Shown: positions 19,571-28,567 of the stretch, in pieces
Numbering within the stretch: position 1 is the first letter of the stretch
How the letters are laid out: every line of letters starts with the position of its first letter
Assembly (NCBI GenBank): GCA_963728995.1
Contig: CAVSMD010000003.1
Location: forward strand, 806,001-870,000
Length of the DNA stretch: 64,000 nucleotides
Direction: 5' to 3'
From: FEN-1219 sp963728995
GTDB lineage: Bacteria; Pseudomonadota; Gammaproteobacteria; Steroidobacterales; Rariloculaceae
Notes under the pieces: generated by a model
Seen by the model: only the letters and a program-made list of their open reading frames with translations
Told to the model about the DNA's origin: nothing
The model's database searches: none
Made by a program: the position numbers and the translations under genes

Positions 19571-21128
19571 CTAGCCGAGCTGCGCCTTCAGCTGCGTGAA
19601 CGAATGCGGCGGGAAGCGGTACTGCGCAGTCTTGCCCTGCGCCATGGCCGTGCGCGACTCCGCGCGCACCTGCGTCTTGCCGAAGTCGTTGCCGGCTTTG
19701 ATGTCGGGCCCGTTGACCTCGGCCACGGCGAGCGCGCCCACGAACGACTTGTCCTCGAGCGCGATCGTCGCATCGATCGGCCTCGTCCTTGTGCCGGTTG
19801 ACCACGTTCAGCACCAGCGTGCTGCCGTCGACGCGCCCGACACGTCGAGATAGGGCACGTCGTTCCATTGCTTCGTCTTGTAGCCCGGCACCTCGACGTC
19901 GAGCTTCAGCGAATTGCCGTGCACGTTCTTCGCAAACAGCTGCAGCGGATAGTAGATGGTCTGCAGGAACAGGCCCTCGTCGTTCGTGAAGATCGGCGCG
20001 ATCACGTTCACGAGCTGCGCCATGTTCGCGATCTTGACCACGTCCGCGTGGTTCACGAGCGAGTTCAAGAACGTGGCGACGACGAGCGCGTCCTCGAGGT
20101 TGTAGCGCTCCTCGAGGATCCGGCGGCCGCGCTGGCTCGTCGCCGCGCGCGCGGTACCAGACGTTGTACTCGTCGAATGCGATGTGCACCTTCTTGCCGT
20201 CGGTGCGGCCCGGCCAGCGACACCGTCGATGACCTTCGCCGTGGTCTCGATCTTGTCGTCCATGAGCCGCGAGCTCGCGAGGAACTCGCCGAAGTCGTCG
20301 TTCGGGTTGCCGACGTAGAGATGAATCGCGAGATAGTCGATGTAGTTCTGCAGCTGCTCGACCACGGTGCGGTTCCACAGCGACCAGTCGACGCCCGCGG
20401 CGTAGTTCGACGAGCCGGCCGCGATCAGCTTCACGTTCGCGTCCGTCCAGCGCATGAGCTTCGCGGCCTCGAGCGCGAACTTGCCGTAGTCCTCGGCCGA
20501 GCGGTGGCCCATCTGCCACGGGCCGTCCATCTCGTTGCCGAGGCCCCAGTACGTGACCTTCCACGGCTCCTTGCGGCCGTTCTTGCTGCGCATGCGCGTG
20601 ATGGCCGTGTCGAGCGGCGAGTTGCAGTACTCCACCCACTGCTGCGCTTCGGTCCAGGTGCCGGTGCCGAGGTTCGCGCAGATGTAAGGCTCGGTCTTCA
20701 GCTGCTCGGCGTAATCGAGGAACTCGTGCGTGCCGAAGCGGTTGCTCTCGACGGTGCCCCACGCCATCTCGAGGCGCGGCGGCCGCTCGTCGCGCGGGCC
20801 GATGCCGTCCATCCAGTGGTAGTTCGACGAGAAGTTGCCGCCGGGCCAGCGCAGCAGGCTCACGTCGAGCCCTTGCACGGCTTCGAGCACGTCGCGGCGG
20901 TAACCGGCCGCCGTGCGACAGCTTCGAGCCCTCCTGGAACACGCCGCCGTCGATACAGCGACCAAGGTGCTCGATGAAGTTGCCGTACAGCTTGCGATCG
21001 ATCGCGCCGCGCGTGTTCTCGGTGTTGATCTTGATGCGGGCCACCAGGTCGTTCGCGGCGGCGGCACTGCGCAGGATCAGCGGCGAGGCCAAGGCGGTCG
21101 CCACGACGGTTCGGCGTGTGAGCTTCAT
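19571..21128 (-). CDS. GH51 alpha-L-arabinofuranosidase, exported, several frameshifts
   Basis: Removes arabinofuranosyl side groups from arabinoxylan or arabinan by a retaining mechanism. The start at 21128 gives a twin-arginine-like signal (MKLTRRTVVATALASPLIL). The catalytic domain begins GAIDRKLYGNFIEHLGRCIDGG. The acid/base Glu lies in YWGLGNEMDGPWQMG and the nucleophile in KVHIAFDEYNVWYRARG, which is in another frame. VSLLRWPGGNFSSNYHWMDGIGPRDERP is typical of the family. Frameshifts occur near 20920, 20210, 20150 and 19840-19770. It sits 53 bases after the mutarotase and 21 bases before the transporter. Confidence 0.92.
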
Positions 21129-21181
21129 CGACGTTCCCCCTGTCTGGACGGTTCGCGTGCGAGCCGCGGACGGCTCCTTAC

Positions 21182-22319
21182 TTACTGGCCGAGGACGGAA
21201 AAGCGGTAGTACGACGTTTGCCGGTAGGTCTGGCCGGGATCGAGGCGCGCGCTCGGAAACGCGGCGTGATTCGGCGAGTCCGGAAATTTCTGCGGCTCGA
21301 GCGCCAAGCCGTCGCCCTGGCGGTACACGACGTGGGATTTGCCGACCGTCGTGCCGTCGAGGAAGTTGCCGGTGTATACCTGCACGCCGGGCTCGGTCGT
21401 GTAGAGCTCCAGCACGCGGCCCGAGATCGGGTCTTCGACGCGCGCCGCGAGCTTCGGCGTGCCGGTGACGCCGCCGCGCAGCACGAAGTTGTGATCGTAG
21501 CCGCGGCCGATCGCGATCTGCGGCGTCGCTCGCGTCGCGAATCCGCGCGCCGATGACCGCGCTCTGGCGGAAGTCGAACGGCGTGCCGGCCACGTCACGC
21601 AGCTCGCCGGTCGGGATCAGCGTGTCGTCGACCGGCGTGTACGCATCGGCGTTGACCATGAGCCGGTGGTCGAGGATGCTGCGCGCCGCGGGCACGCCGG
21701 CGAGATTGAACAGGCTGTGGTTCGTGAGGTTGACGATCGTCGGCTTGTCGGTGGTGGCTTCGTAGCTCGTCGTCAGCGTTTGCTTCTCGTCGAGCGCATA
21801 CGTCACGCTGACTCGGAGCGTGCCGGGATAGCCTTCCTCGCCGTCGCGGCTCGTGTAGGTCAGCTTCACGCTCGCGACGGGGCCGCTCTTGACCTCGGCG
21901 ATGGTCCACACGACCTTGTCGAAGCCCTTCGTGCCGCCGTGCAGCGCGTTCGGGCCGTTGTTCGCCGCCAGCGAATACGTCTTGCCGTCGAGCGTGAACT
22001 TCGCGCCCGCGATGCGATTCGCGTAGCGGCCGACGGTCGCGCCGAAGAATTGCGGCTTCGCCACGTAGCCGGCCAGGTCGTCGTAGCCGAGCGCCACGTC
22101 GCCGCTGCGCCCCATCCTGTCCGGCAACAGCAGCGACTGGAGCGTCGCGCCGTAGCTGATGATGCGTGCGCTGATGCCATTGCCGGCCTGCAACGTTACC
22201 GCCTCGACGGCGGTGCCGTCGGGCGTGGTGCCGAATGGCGCGCGCGTGACTTCGGCCGCGTGCGCGCCGGTGGCCGCGAGACCGACCGCCACGGTGGCAA
22301 TGCCCGCCGACAACTTCAT
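21182..22319 (-). CDS. Aldose 1-epimerase (mutarotase), exported, one or more frameshifts
   Basis: Interconverts alpha and beta anomers of aldoses, here probably arabinose released by the GH51 enzyme. The ATG at 22319 gives a signal peptide (MKLSAGIATVAVGLAATGAHAA), so the enzyme is periplasmic. Motifs include GRYANRIAGAKFTLDGKTYSL, NNGPNALHGGTKGFDKVVW with one catalytic His, VNLTNHSLFNLAG with the other, and YDHNFVL. The late Glu motif is present in LEPQKFPDSPNH. The frame breaks near 21540, between IGARIRDA and TPQIAIGRGYDHNF. Length is about 378 residues. A candidate operator lies 43 bases upstream. Confidence 0.93.
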
Positions 22320-22361
22320 GCTCTCCCCCAATCGTTCTTCGCGTGGCTTCACGATACCATA

Positions 22362-22372
22362 TACTCAGACAA
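22362..22372 (-). promoter_or_regulatory. Candidate operator, copy 1
   Basis: The 11-base string TTGTCTGAGTA on the minus strand recurs at 24908-24918, both times in arabinose-operon leaders and both times followed by ATGG within a few bases. It partly matches the TNGTCNGACNA half-symmetric sites bound by FadR-subfamily GntR regulators, one of which is encoded at 24960. This copy lies in the 60-base gap between the Gfo/Idh stop and the mutarotase start. Function is inferred. Confidence 0.45.
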
Positions 22373-22379
22373 ATCAAGG

Positions 22380-23323
22380 TTAGCCGGCCGCGGGATCGAC
22401 AAACGTCGGCGCGCCTTCACGACGGCCGCGCAGGAACGCATCGGCCACGAGCTGCAGCGGCGTGGCATCGACATCGCAGCGCCCCGCGGCGATGAGCTGC
22501 GCGAAATGCGCGTAGAGCGCCGGGTACTCCGCGTTGGGGCCGAGCGCCACTTCGTGCCCGTCGAGCATCAGCCGCCCGCCTCCATCCGACTAGCTGCAGG
22601 CGGCCCGCATCGGTGTCGACCGTGATCTCCCAGGTCTGCGGCCCGGTCTGCAAGAAGTCGAACGAGGCGCTCATCGGCGTCGCCAGGACATCCGTGAGCT
22701 CGAGCTCCGCGGCGATCGGCGTCGCGCAATTCTCGGGAAATTTCAGCAGCGCATCGCGCAACAGCAAGCGGTTCGGCAGGATCTTCGCTGCGACCGAGAG
22801 CGCATTGATGCCGGGGTCGAAAACGCCGAAACCACCGGGCTCCCACATCCAGCGCTGATCGGGATGCCAGACCCGCACGTCTTCGCGCCAGACGATGCGC
22901 ACGTGCCGCAAGGCGCGCGCGGCAAGCCACTCGCGCGCCACGCGGCACGGCCGGCGCGAACTGCGAGTGCCAGGCGCAGAACAGCGTGACGCCGGAGCTT
23001 GCCGCGGCGGCGCGCAGCTCCTCGAGCTCGCCCAGCGTCACGGCGGGCGGCTTCTCGAGCAGCACGTGCTTGCCGCGTAGCAGTGCGTGGCGCGCCACGG
23101 CGTAGCGCACTTGCGGCGGCGTGCAGATCGCGACGGCTTGCGGCGCGTCGTCCGCCGCCAGCATGCGCTCGAGGCTCGGGTAGCGCGGCGGCGGCCCGGT
23201 GCCCGCCGCGGGGTCGGCAATCGAATGCAGCGAGAAGTGCGGGCTGGCGCGGATCGCTGCGACGTGCTGGTCCCTTGCGATCTTGCCGAAGCCGACGATG
23301 CCGATCGTAAGCGGTGGCGTCAC
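22380..23323 (-). CDS. L-arabinose 1-dehydrogenase (Gfo/Idh/MocA family), two frameshifts
   Basis: Oxidises L-arabinose to L-arabinono-lactone with NAD(P)+, the first step of the oxidative route. The Rossmann motif is IGIVGFGKIARDQHVAAI and the family EKP motif is HVLLEKPPAVTLGELEEL. WEPGGFGVFDPGINALS and YPALYAHFAQLIAAG closely resemble the Azospirillum enzyme as I remember it. Length is about 314 residues. The GTG at 23323 overlaps the stop of the upstream aldehyde dehydrogenase (GTGA), indicating coupling. Frameshifts occur near 22945 and 22590. D-galactose may also be a substrate, as in the Azospirillum homologue. Confidence 0.9.
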
Positions 23324-24907
23324 GAAGACCCTGCCGCGTCGGGACCGACGCGGACGCCATCGATTAGGCGCTCGAACTGCCCGGCGCCGTCGCGCAACGC
23401 CTCGGGCAGGAGGCCCGCGGGAACGTCCTGATAGCACACCGGACGCAAGAATCGCTCGATGGCCAGCGAGCCGACCGACGTCGTCCGGCTATCCGACGTC
23501 GCGGGGAACGGGCCACCGTGCACCATGGCGTGGGCGACTTCGACGCCGGTCGGCCAACCGTTGGCGATGATCCGGCCGACCTTGCGCTCGAGCGCCGGCA
23601 GCAGGCGCGCGGCGAGTGCGAGATCCGCGTCGCGCAGGTGGAGGGTGGCCGACAGCTGGCCTTCGAGCACCTCGCTCAGGCCGAGCAAAGCTTCGGGCCG
23701 CGCCGCTCGCACCACCACGGCCGACGGGCCGAACACCTCTTGCGCGAGCCGCGGATTCTGCTCGAAGGTGTGGTCGTCGGTGACGAACAGCGCGCCGCGC
23801 GCCTCGTTCGGGCCTTGCGCGCCGTCGCCCCGTCCACACACATCCACGCCGCCCGCGCCGCCGAGCCACGCTACGCTCTCTTCGTAGGCGCGGTGAATGC
23901 CGGGCGTCAGCATCGTTTGGGCGTGGCAGCTCGCCAACGCGGCCGCGGCCGCCGCGATGAACCGGTCGAGGCCCTTGCTCGCCGCTGCGAACACCAGGCC
24001 CGGGTTCGTGCAGAACTGCCCGGCGCCCTGCGTCAGCGAGGCCACGAAACCTTTCGCGATGCTCTCGGGATCGTCCTGCAGCGCGCCGGGCAGCAGGAAC
24101 ACGGGATTCACGCTGCTCATCTCGGCGAACACGGGGATCGGCTCGGCCCGCGCGGCCGCGACCGCGCACAGCGCAAGACCGCCGGCCCGCGAGCCCGTGA
24201 ATCCAACGGCCTTGATGTGCGGATTCGCAACCAAGCGCCTGACCGAGCGCGTGCGAGGGACCGGTGACGAACGAGAACACCCCGGGCGGCAGCGCGCACT
24301 CCGCCACGGCCTTCGCGATGGCGCGCGCGACGAGCTCGCCGACGCCGGGATGGGCCGGGTGTCCGCGCACCACGACCGGACAGCCCGCCGCGAGCGCCGA
24401 CGCCGTGTCGCCGCCGGCCACGGAGAACGCCAGCGGAAAGTTGCTGGCGCCGAAGATCGCCACGGGACCGACGGCAATCTTGCGCAGCCGCAGATCGGGC
24501 CGCCGTGGCGTGCGCTCCGGCAGCGCCGGGTCGATGCGCAGCGCGAGCCACTGCCCTTCGCGCACGACGCCGGCAAACAGCCGCAGCTGGCCGAGCGTTC
24601 GCGCGCGCTCGCCTTCGAGGCGCGGCCGCGGCAAGCCGGTCTCGGCCATCGCTCGGACGATCAGCTCGTCGCCAATCCCGGCGATGTTGTCCGCAATGGC
24701 CTCGAGGAAGCGGGCACGCGTCTCGACGTGGCCCTCGCGAAACGGATCGAATGCCTGCGCGGCCAGCTCGCAGGCGCGCTCGAGGTCCTCGAGACTCGCG
24801 GCGTGGAACGGCGGCTCGAGCGCGTTGCCCGTGGCTGCCTCGAGCGCACGGTAGGTGTCGCGCCCGGACACTTCGCGTGCGCCGACGAAAAAATTTCCGG
24901 TGACCAT
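23320..24907 (-). CDS. 2-oxoglutarate semialdehyde dehydrogenase, one frameshift
   Basis: Aldehyde dehydrogenase performing the last step of the oxidative pentose route, 2-oxoglutarate semialdehyde to 2-oxoglutarate. It has about 529 residues, the length of the KGSADH subgroup. The cofactor region is VAIFGASNFPLAFSVAGGDTASALAAG, the glycine motif VGFTGSRAGG, the general-base Glu lies in PVFAEMSSVNPVFLL and the catalytic Cys in GAGQFCTNPGLVF. The frame breaks near 24231, where removing one base of GG restores QALVANPHIKAVGF. No strong ribosome binding site precedes the ATG at 24907; a candidate operator abuts the start codon. It overlaps the next gene by 4 bases. Confidence 0.92.
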
Positions 24908-24918
24908 TACTCAGACAA
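24908..24918 (-). promoter_or_regulatory. Candidate operator, copy 2
   Basis: The same 11-base string as at 22362-22372, directly touching the ATG of the semialdehyde dehydrogenase gene and just downstream of the FadR-type regulator's stop. Binding here could block both transcription and translation initiation, giving the enzyme genes separate control from the regulator. Inferred from repetition and position only. Confidence 0.45.
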
Positions 24919-24959
24919 TAAAGGCTGGCTTGCCGCGATTCAACGACCGCCGCGCGACG

Positions 24960-25691
24960 TCACTTCATCGACAGCCGCGTGTCTTCCAGCGCGAGCGCGA
25001 CGAGCTCCTGCATCGCGAGCCGCGCAGGGTCGGCGCCCCCCGCGGCGATCGCGTCGAACACTCGCCAGTGATCCGGCACGGGATCGCGCGGCAGCTTGCG
25101 CTTGCGTTGCTTGAAGATCGTCGTCCAGCGCACGGCGGCACCGATGCTGCTGGAGAGCGCCACGAGCGCGGGATTGCGGGTGGCGGCCAAGACCGCGTCG
25201 TGGAAGTCGCGGTCGGCGCCCTGCCCCTGCGCGTCGGCGAGCCCGTGCCGCTCCATTCGTTGCAGCGCGTCGCGCATCTGCGCGAGATCCTCCGGCGTGC
25301 GCCGCTCCGCCGCCAGCGCGGCGGCCGCCGGCTCGACGATCAGGCGCAGCTCGAAGAGTCCGACCACGAAGTCCTGGCTGGGCTGGCTCTCGAAGAACCA
25401 CGACAGCACCTCGGGATCCAGTAGATGCCACGCGCTTTTCGGACACACCTGCGTGCCGCGCTTCGGCCGGCTCGCCACGAGGCCCTTGGCGGCGAGAATG
25501 CGGACGGCCTCGCGATAGGCGGTGCGCGATACGGACATCTGCTCGCTGGAATCGACCTCGTTGTCGAGCGTGTCGCCGGGCTTGATGTGGCCCGCCACGA
25601 TCGCGACACCGAGCTCGCGCGCTATGCTGCCGTGCAGCCGCTCCTTGGAGCGCGCGATCCGTTTGCGGGTGCGGGTTTTCGCCGGTGGCAT
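24960..25691 (-). CDS. GntR-family (FadR subfamily) transcriptional regulator
   Basis: A 243-residue regulator. The winged HTH covers about residues 25-90 (VAIVAGHIKPGDTL, then MSVSRTAYREAVRILAAKGLVASRPKRGTQV). The C-terminal all-helical FCD domain carries the metal/ligand pattern Asp-x3-His in DRDFHDAVLAATRNPAL and a further His in VPDHWRVFDAI. Such regulators usually repress sugar-acid catabolism and are released by a pathway metabolite. It is the first gene of the minus-strand arabinose unit and is divergent from the lactonase at 25818, with 126 bases between. The ATG at 25691 (MPPAKTRTRKRIARSK) gives a basic leader. Confidence 0.92.
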   Translation of the reverse strand: MPPAKTRTRKRIARSKERLHGSIARELGVAIVAGHIKPGDTLDNEVDSSEQMSVSRTAYREAVRILAAKGLVASRPKRGTQVCPKSAWHLLDPEVLSWFFESQPSQDFVVGLFELRLIVEPAAAALAAERRTPEDLAQMRDALQRMERHGLADAQGQGADRDFHDAVLAATRNPALVALSSSIGAAVRWTTIFKQRKRKLPRDPVPDHWRVFDAIAAGGADPARLAMQELVALALEDTRLSMK

Positions 25692-25817
25692 TGCCGTGCG
25701 CGATCGCGAAGGGTCGGGCTCGGCATAATGAACCGCGCCGAACGCCGGCGCAAAAGCGACTCGGCAGCACTTCGCGCGGCCGGCTTGGAACCGCGTGAAC
25801 ACCGAACGAGAGGAACG

Positions 25818-26720
25818 ATGGCCCACCGCAACGACGACACCGCCACGCCGCGAGCGGACTCGAACGAGGCGATTCGCTGCGCCTGCGACGCACGCGCCGT
25901 GCTCGGCGAAGGGCCGCTGTGGGTCGCGCGCGAGAACGCCGTCTACTGGGTCGACATCAAGGGCCGGGCGCTGCATCGCCTCGCCTTGAGCGACGACGGC
26001 CACACACGCTGGTCGATGCCGGAGATGCTCGGCTGGGTCGTCGAGCGGCGCGCTGGCCCGGGGTTCATCGCCGGGTTCAAAAGCGGCTTCGCGCGCTTGT
26101 CGCTCGACCCGCTGCGGATCGAGCCGATCTGCGCTCCCGAGGGGCATGTGCCGGACAGCCGCATGAACGACGCCGCGGTCGATCGAGCCGGGCGTATCTG
26201 GGCCGGCACGATGGACGATCGCGAGCAGGCGGCCACCGGCTGCCTGTACCGCCTCGATGCCGCGGGCCACTGGAGCAAGCACGACACGGGCTACATCGTG
26301 AGCAACGGCCCCACGTTCAGCCCCGCCCACGACGTGCTGTATCACACGGACACGACGCGCCGAGTGATCTATCGGTTTCCGCTCGCACCGGACGGCAGCC
26401 TCGGCAAGCGCGAGGTCTTCGTGGCTTTTCCGGAAGCTTGGGGGTCGCCCGACGGCATGGCGACCGATATCGAGGGCGGCATCTGGGTGGCGCACTGGGG
26501 CGGCGGGCGAATCAGCCGCTTCCTGCCGGACGGCCGTCTCGACCGCGCGATCGCGCTGCCGGTCTCGCAGGTTACGAGCTGCTGCTTCGCGGGGCCGACG
26601 CTCGAGCGAATGTTCGTGACGAGCGCTGCGATCGGGTGCGATCACGAACCCCTCGCCGGCAGCTTGTTCGAGCTCGCGCCGGGCGTGCGGGGTGCACCGA
26701 CCTACGCTTACGGCGGGTGA
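25818..26720 (+). CDS. SMP-30/gluconolactonase-family L-arabinonolactonase
   Basis: A six-bladed propeller lactonase of 300 residues. In this context it hydrolyses L-arabinono-1,4-lactone to L-arabonate. The metal-site Glu is in AVLGEGPLWVARENAVYWVDI, followed by PDSRMNDAAVDRAGRIWAGTMDD (Asn ligand), YIVSNGPTFSP (second Asn) and GSPDGMATDIEGGIWVAHWGG (Asp ligand). The ATG at 25818 has AGAGGA ahead; the frame extends upstream but lacks a plausible start. No signal peptide, so cytoplasmic. It is the only plus-strand member of the arabinose set, divergent from the regulator. Confidence 0.92.
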   Translation: MAHRNDDTATPRADSNEAIRCACDARAVLGEGPLWVARENAVYWVDIKGRALHRLALSDDGHTRWSMPEMLGWVVERRAGPGFIAGFKSGFARLSLDPLRIEPICAPEGHVPDSRMNDAAVDRAGRIWAGTMDDREQAATGCLYRLDAAGHWSKHDTGYIVSNGPTFSPAHDVLYHTDTTRRVIYRFPLAPDGSLGKREVFVAFPEAWGSPDGMATDIEGGIWVAHWGGGRISRFLPDGRLDRAIALPVSQVTSCCFAGPTLERMFVTSAAIGCDHEPLAGSLFELAPGVRGAPTYAYGG

Positions 26721-26753
26721 GAGGGCGCGCGAGCGCCGCTCGGAGCCCGACGT

Positions 26754-27632
26754 TCAGCGGCCTTTGACCTGTTTCACGAGGAACTCGAAAACCCGCGGCG
26801 TCGTCGGCGCGATCATGCCGCCGTGGGTCGCGCCTTCGGGCTCGAAGTAACCCGTGGTCATGCCCATGGCCTTCATGGCGTCGACTTGCGCGCGGCTCGC
26901 GGCCACCCAGGCGGGCGTCTCCGCGCCGCCGATGGACACCATGACGGGCACGGCTTTGAGCTTCGGCAGCTGGTAGTCCACGTTCGGCAACACGCCCGAC
27001 ATCGGCGCAATGGCCGCCCAGGTGTCCGCGTACTTCTGGCCGAGCCACCACGTGCCGAAGCCGCCCATGGAATGCCCCATGAGATAGGTCCGGTTGGGAT
27101 CGATCTGGTATTCGCGCTTGACGAGCTCGAGCACGTTCAGCACGTCCCGCTCGCTGAGCGCGCGATACTGCGTTTCCTCCTCGGGACCGCGCCCCGTGCT
27201 CGGCGTCGCCCCTCCGCCGCTCCGCGGCGCGGCGCCCGGGATGCTAAGCGGGGCGCCATACCACCCGTCGGTGGCAAGCCCCATCGGCGCAGCGAAGATG
27301 ATTCCGTATTGCTCGCACAGCGCCGGCAGCTCCTCGACGATATCGAAGAAGTAATTCTGGTTGCCGCCGTAGCCATGCAGGGCCACGATCAGGGGAGCGG
27401 CGACATTCGGGTCATAGCTGCGCGGCACGTAGAGCCGGTAAGGCATCTCCTTGCCGGCCGCCTCGAAAAAATAGTGCCGCTGCTGGTCGCCCTTCGCGCC
27501 GGGCGTCTGCGGCAGCTGCGCGAGCGCCTGGCTCGACGGCGAAGCACCGCTGGCGGCGGGCGATGGCTGCGCCAGCACGCCCGGGGTCACCATCAACAGC
27601 GCCAACGCCGGCGCGAACGTAGTTGTTCTCAT
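26754..27632 (-). CDS. Exported alpha/beta-hydrolase esterase, copy 2 of a tandem pair
   Basis: A periplasmic serine esterase of the CE1/PHB-depolymerase-like class, 292 residues. Start chosen at ATG 27632 for its signal peptide (TTTFAPALALLMVTPGVLAQP). Key motifs are PLIVALHGYGGNQNYFFD (oxyanion region), the nucleophile elbow LMGHSMGGFGTWWLGQKY and PMSGVLPNVDY; the catalytic His is probably in GATHGGMI. It is a clear paralogue of the gene immediately upstream (16 bases away), sharing QTPGAKGD, RHYFFEAAGKEMPYRLYVP and the elbow. A Gly/Pro/Ser-rich insertion lies at about residues 135-155. Substrate unknown; feruloyl or acetyl xylan is plausible given the locus. Confidence 0.88.
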   Translation of the reverse strand: MRTTTFAPALALLMVTPGVLAQPSPAASGASPSSQALAQLPQTPGAKGDQQRHYFFEAAGKEMPYRLYVPRSYDPNVAAPLIVALHGYGGNQNYFFDIVEELPALCEQYGIIFAAPMGLATDGWYGAPLSIPGAAPRSGGGATPSTGRGPEEETQYRALSERDVLNVLELVKREYQIDPNRTYLMGHSMGGFGTWWLGQKYADTWAAIAPMSGVLPNVDYQLPKLKAVPVMVSIGGAETPAWVAASRAQVDAMKAMGMTTGYFEPEGATHGGMIAPTTPRVFEFLVKQVKGR

Positions 27633-27648
27633 CGGTCGTGCCCTCACG

Positions 27649-28557
27649 CTAGCGCTTGGTGTGCTTCGAGAAGAACTCGAAGATCTGCGGCACCGACGGC
27701 GGAATCATGGACATGTGCGTGCCGTTCTCGATCTCGACGTACGCCGTGACGCCGCCGGCCGCTTTCAGCTCAGCCACTTTGGCCTTGCTCGCCGCGACGG
27801 TGGGAACCTCCTCGCCGCCAACCGCGACCAGCACGGGCAGCTTCGCCAGCGTCCCGACGTCGATCTCGAGGCTCGGCGTCGTGCCCGACATCGGCGCGAT
27901 GGCCGCCCACAGGTCGGCATGCTTCGCGCCGAGGTACCACGCGCCGAACCCGCCCATGGAATGCCCCATGAGATAGACGCGGTTGCGATCGATCTGGTAT
28001 TCGCGCTCGACCAGAGCGATGACGTTCAGCACGTCCTGCTCGCTGAGCTCGCGCTCGCGCAGCTGCTCCTCGGGCGTGCCGGTCTGCGGCGGCGGGAGTG
28101 GTCGCGCGGTCTGGCTGCCGCTCGCGGGCGGCGGCCCGCCGGGCACCGACATCGGCGCGCCGTACCAACCGCTGACGGAGTAGCCCATCGGCGCAACGAA
28201 GATATAACCGTAGCGATCGCAGAGCGCCTGCAGATCGTCCTTCACGACCGCGAAGAAATAGTCCTGGTTGCCGCCGTAGCCATGCAGCGCGACGACGAGC
28301 GGCGCGCCCACCTGCGGATCGTAACGGGACGGCACATAGAGGTGATAAGGCATCTCACGGCCGGCGTCCTTGAAAAAGTAGTGCCGCTCCTGATCACCCT
28401 TGGCGCCCGGCGTCTGCGGCAGCTTTTGCAGCTCTTCGGTCGGCGGCGGATTGCCGAAACCGAAGGGGCGCTGCCCGGCGTCCTGCGCCGCGGCGCTGAA
28501 CGCGAGCGCGAGGACGGCGAGGCCGCGGAGCACGAGCCGAGTCGTTCGTATCGTCAT
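27649..28557 (-). CDS. Exported alpha/beta-hydrolase esterase, copy 1 of a tandem pair
   Basis: Paralogue of the downstream gene, 302 residues, with the same architecture: signal peptide from ATG 28557 (RLVLRGLAVLALAFSAAAQ), VVALHGYGGNQDYFF, YLMGHSMGGFGAWYLGAKH elbow, and a His in GTHMSMIPPS. AGGGAG lies ahead of the start. A Pro-rich insertion (GGPPPASGS, PLPPPQTG) occupies the place of the Gly-rich one in its partner, so the inserts diverged while the cores stayed similar. The serine-hydrolase gene upstream ends 10 bases before this start, so all three are probably co-transcribed. Confidence 0.88.
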   Translation of the reverse strand: MTIRTTRLVLRGLAVLALAFSAAAQDAGQRPFGFGNPPPTEELQKLPQTPGAKGDQERHYFFKDAGREMPYHLYVPSRYDPQVGAPLVVALHGYGGNQDYFFAVVKDDLQALCDRYGYIFVAPMGYSVSGWYGAPMSVPGGPPPASGSQTARPLPPPQTGTPEEQLRERELSEQDVLNVIALVEREYQIDRNRVYLMGHSMGGFGAWYLGAKHADLWAAIAPMSGTTPSLEIDVGTLAKLPVLVAVGGEEVPTVAASKAKVAELKAAGGVTAYVEIENGTHMSMIPPSVPQIFEFFSKHTKR

Positions 28558-28567
28558 TTCGCTCTCC

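Noticed and set aside
18651..22352. A 1,233-residue minus-strand open frame spanning three functions
   Set aside because: It runs from the mutarotase through parts of GH51 into the MFS gene only because frameshifts remove the stops. The pieces have their own starts and functions, so it is not a fusion protein.
14431..26720. D-xylose Weimberg pathway as the function of the operon
   Set aside because: Its dehydration step uses an FAH-family enzyme (XylX type); here a DapA-type enzyme, GH51 and an arabinose-type dehydrogenase are present, and xylose has its own xylA and xylB.
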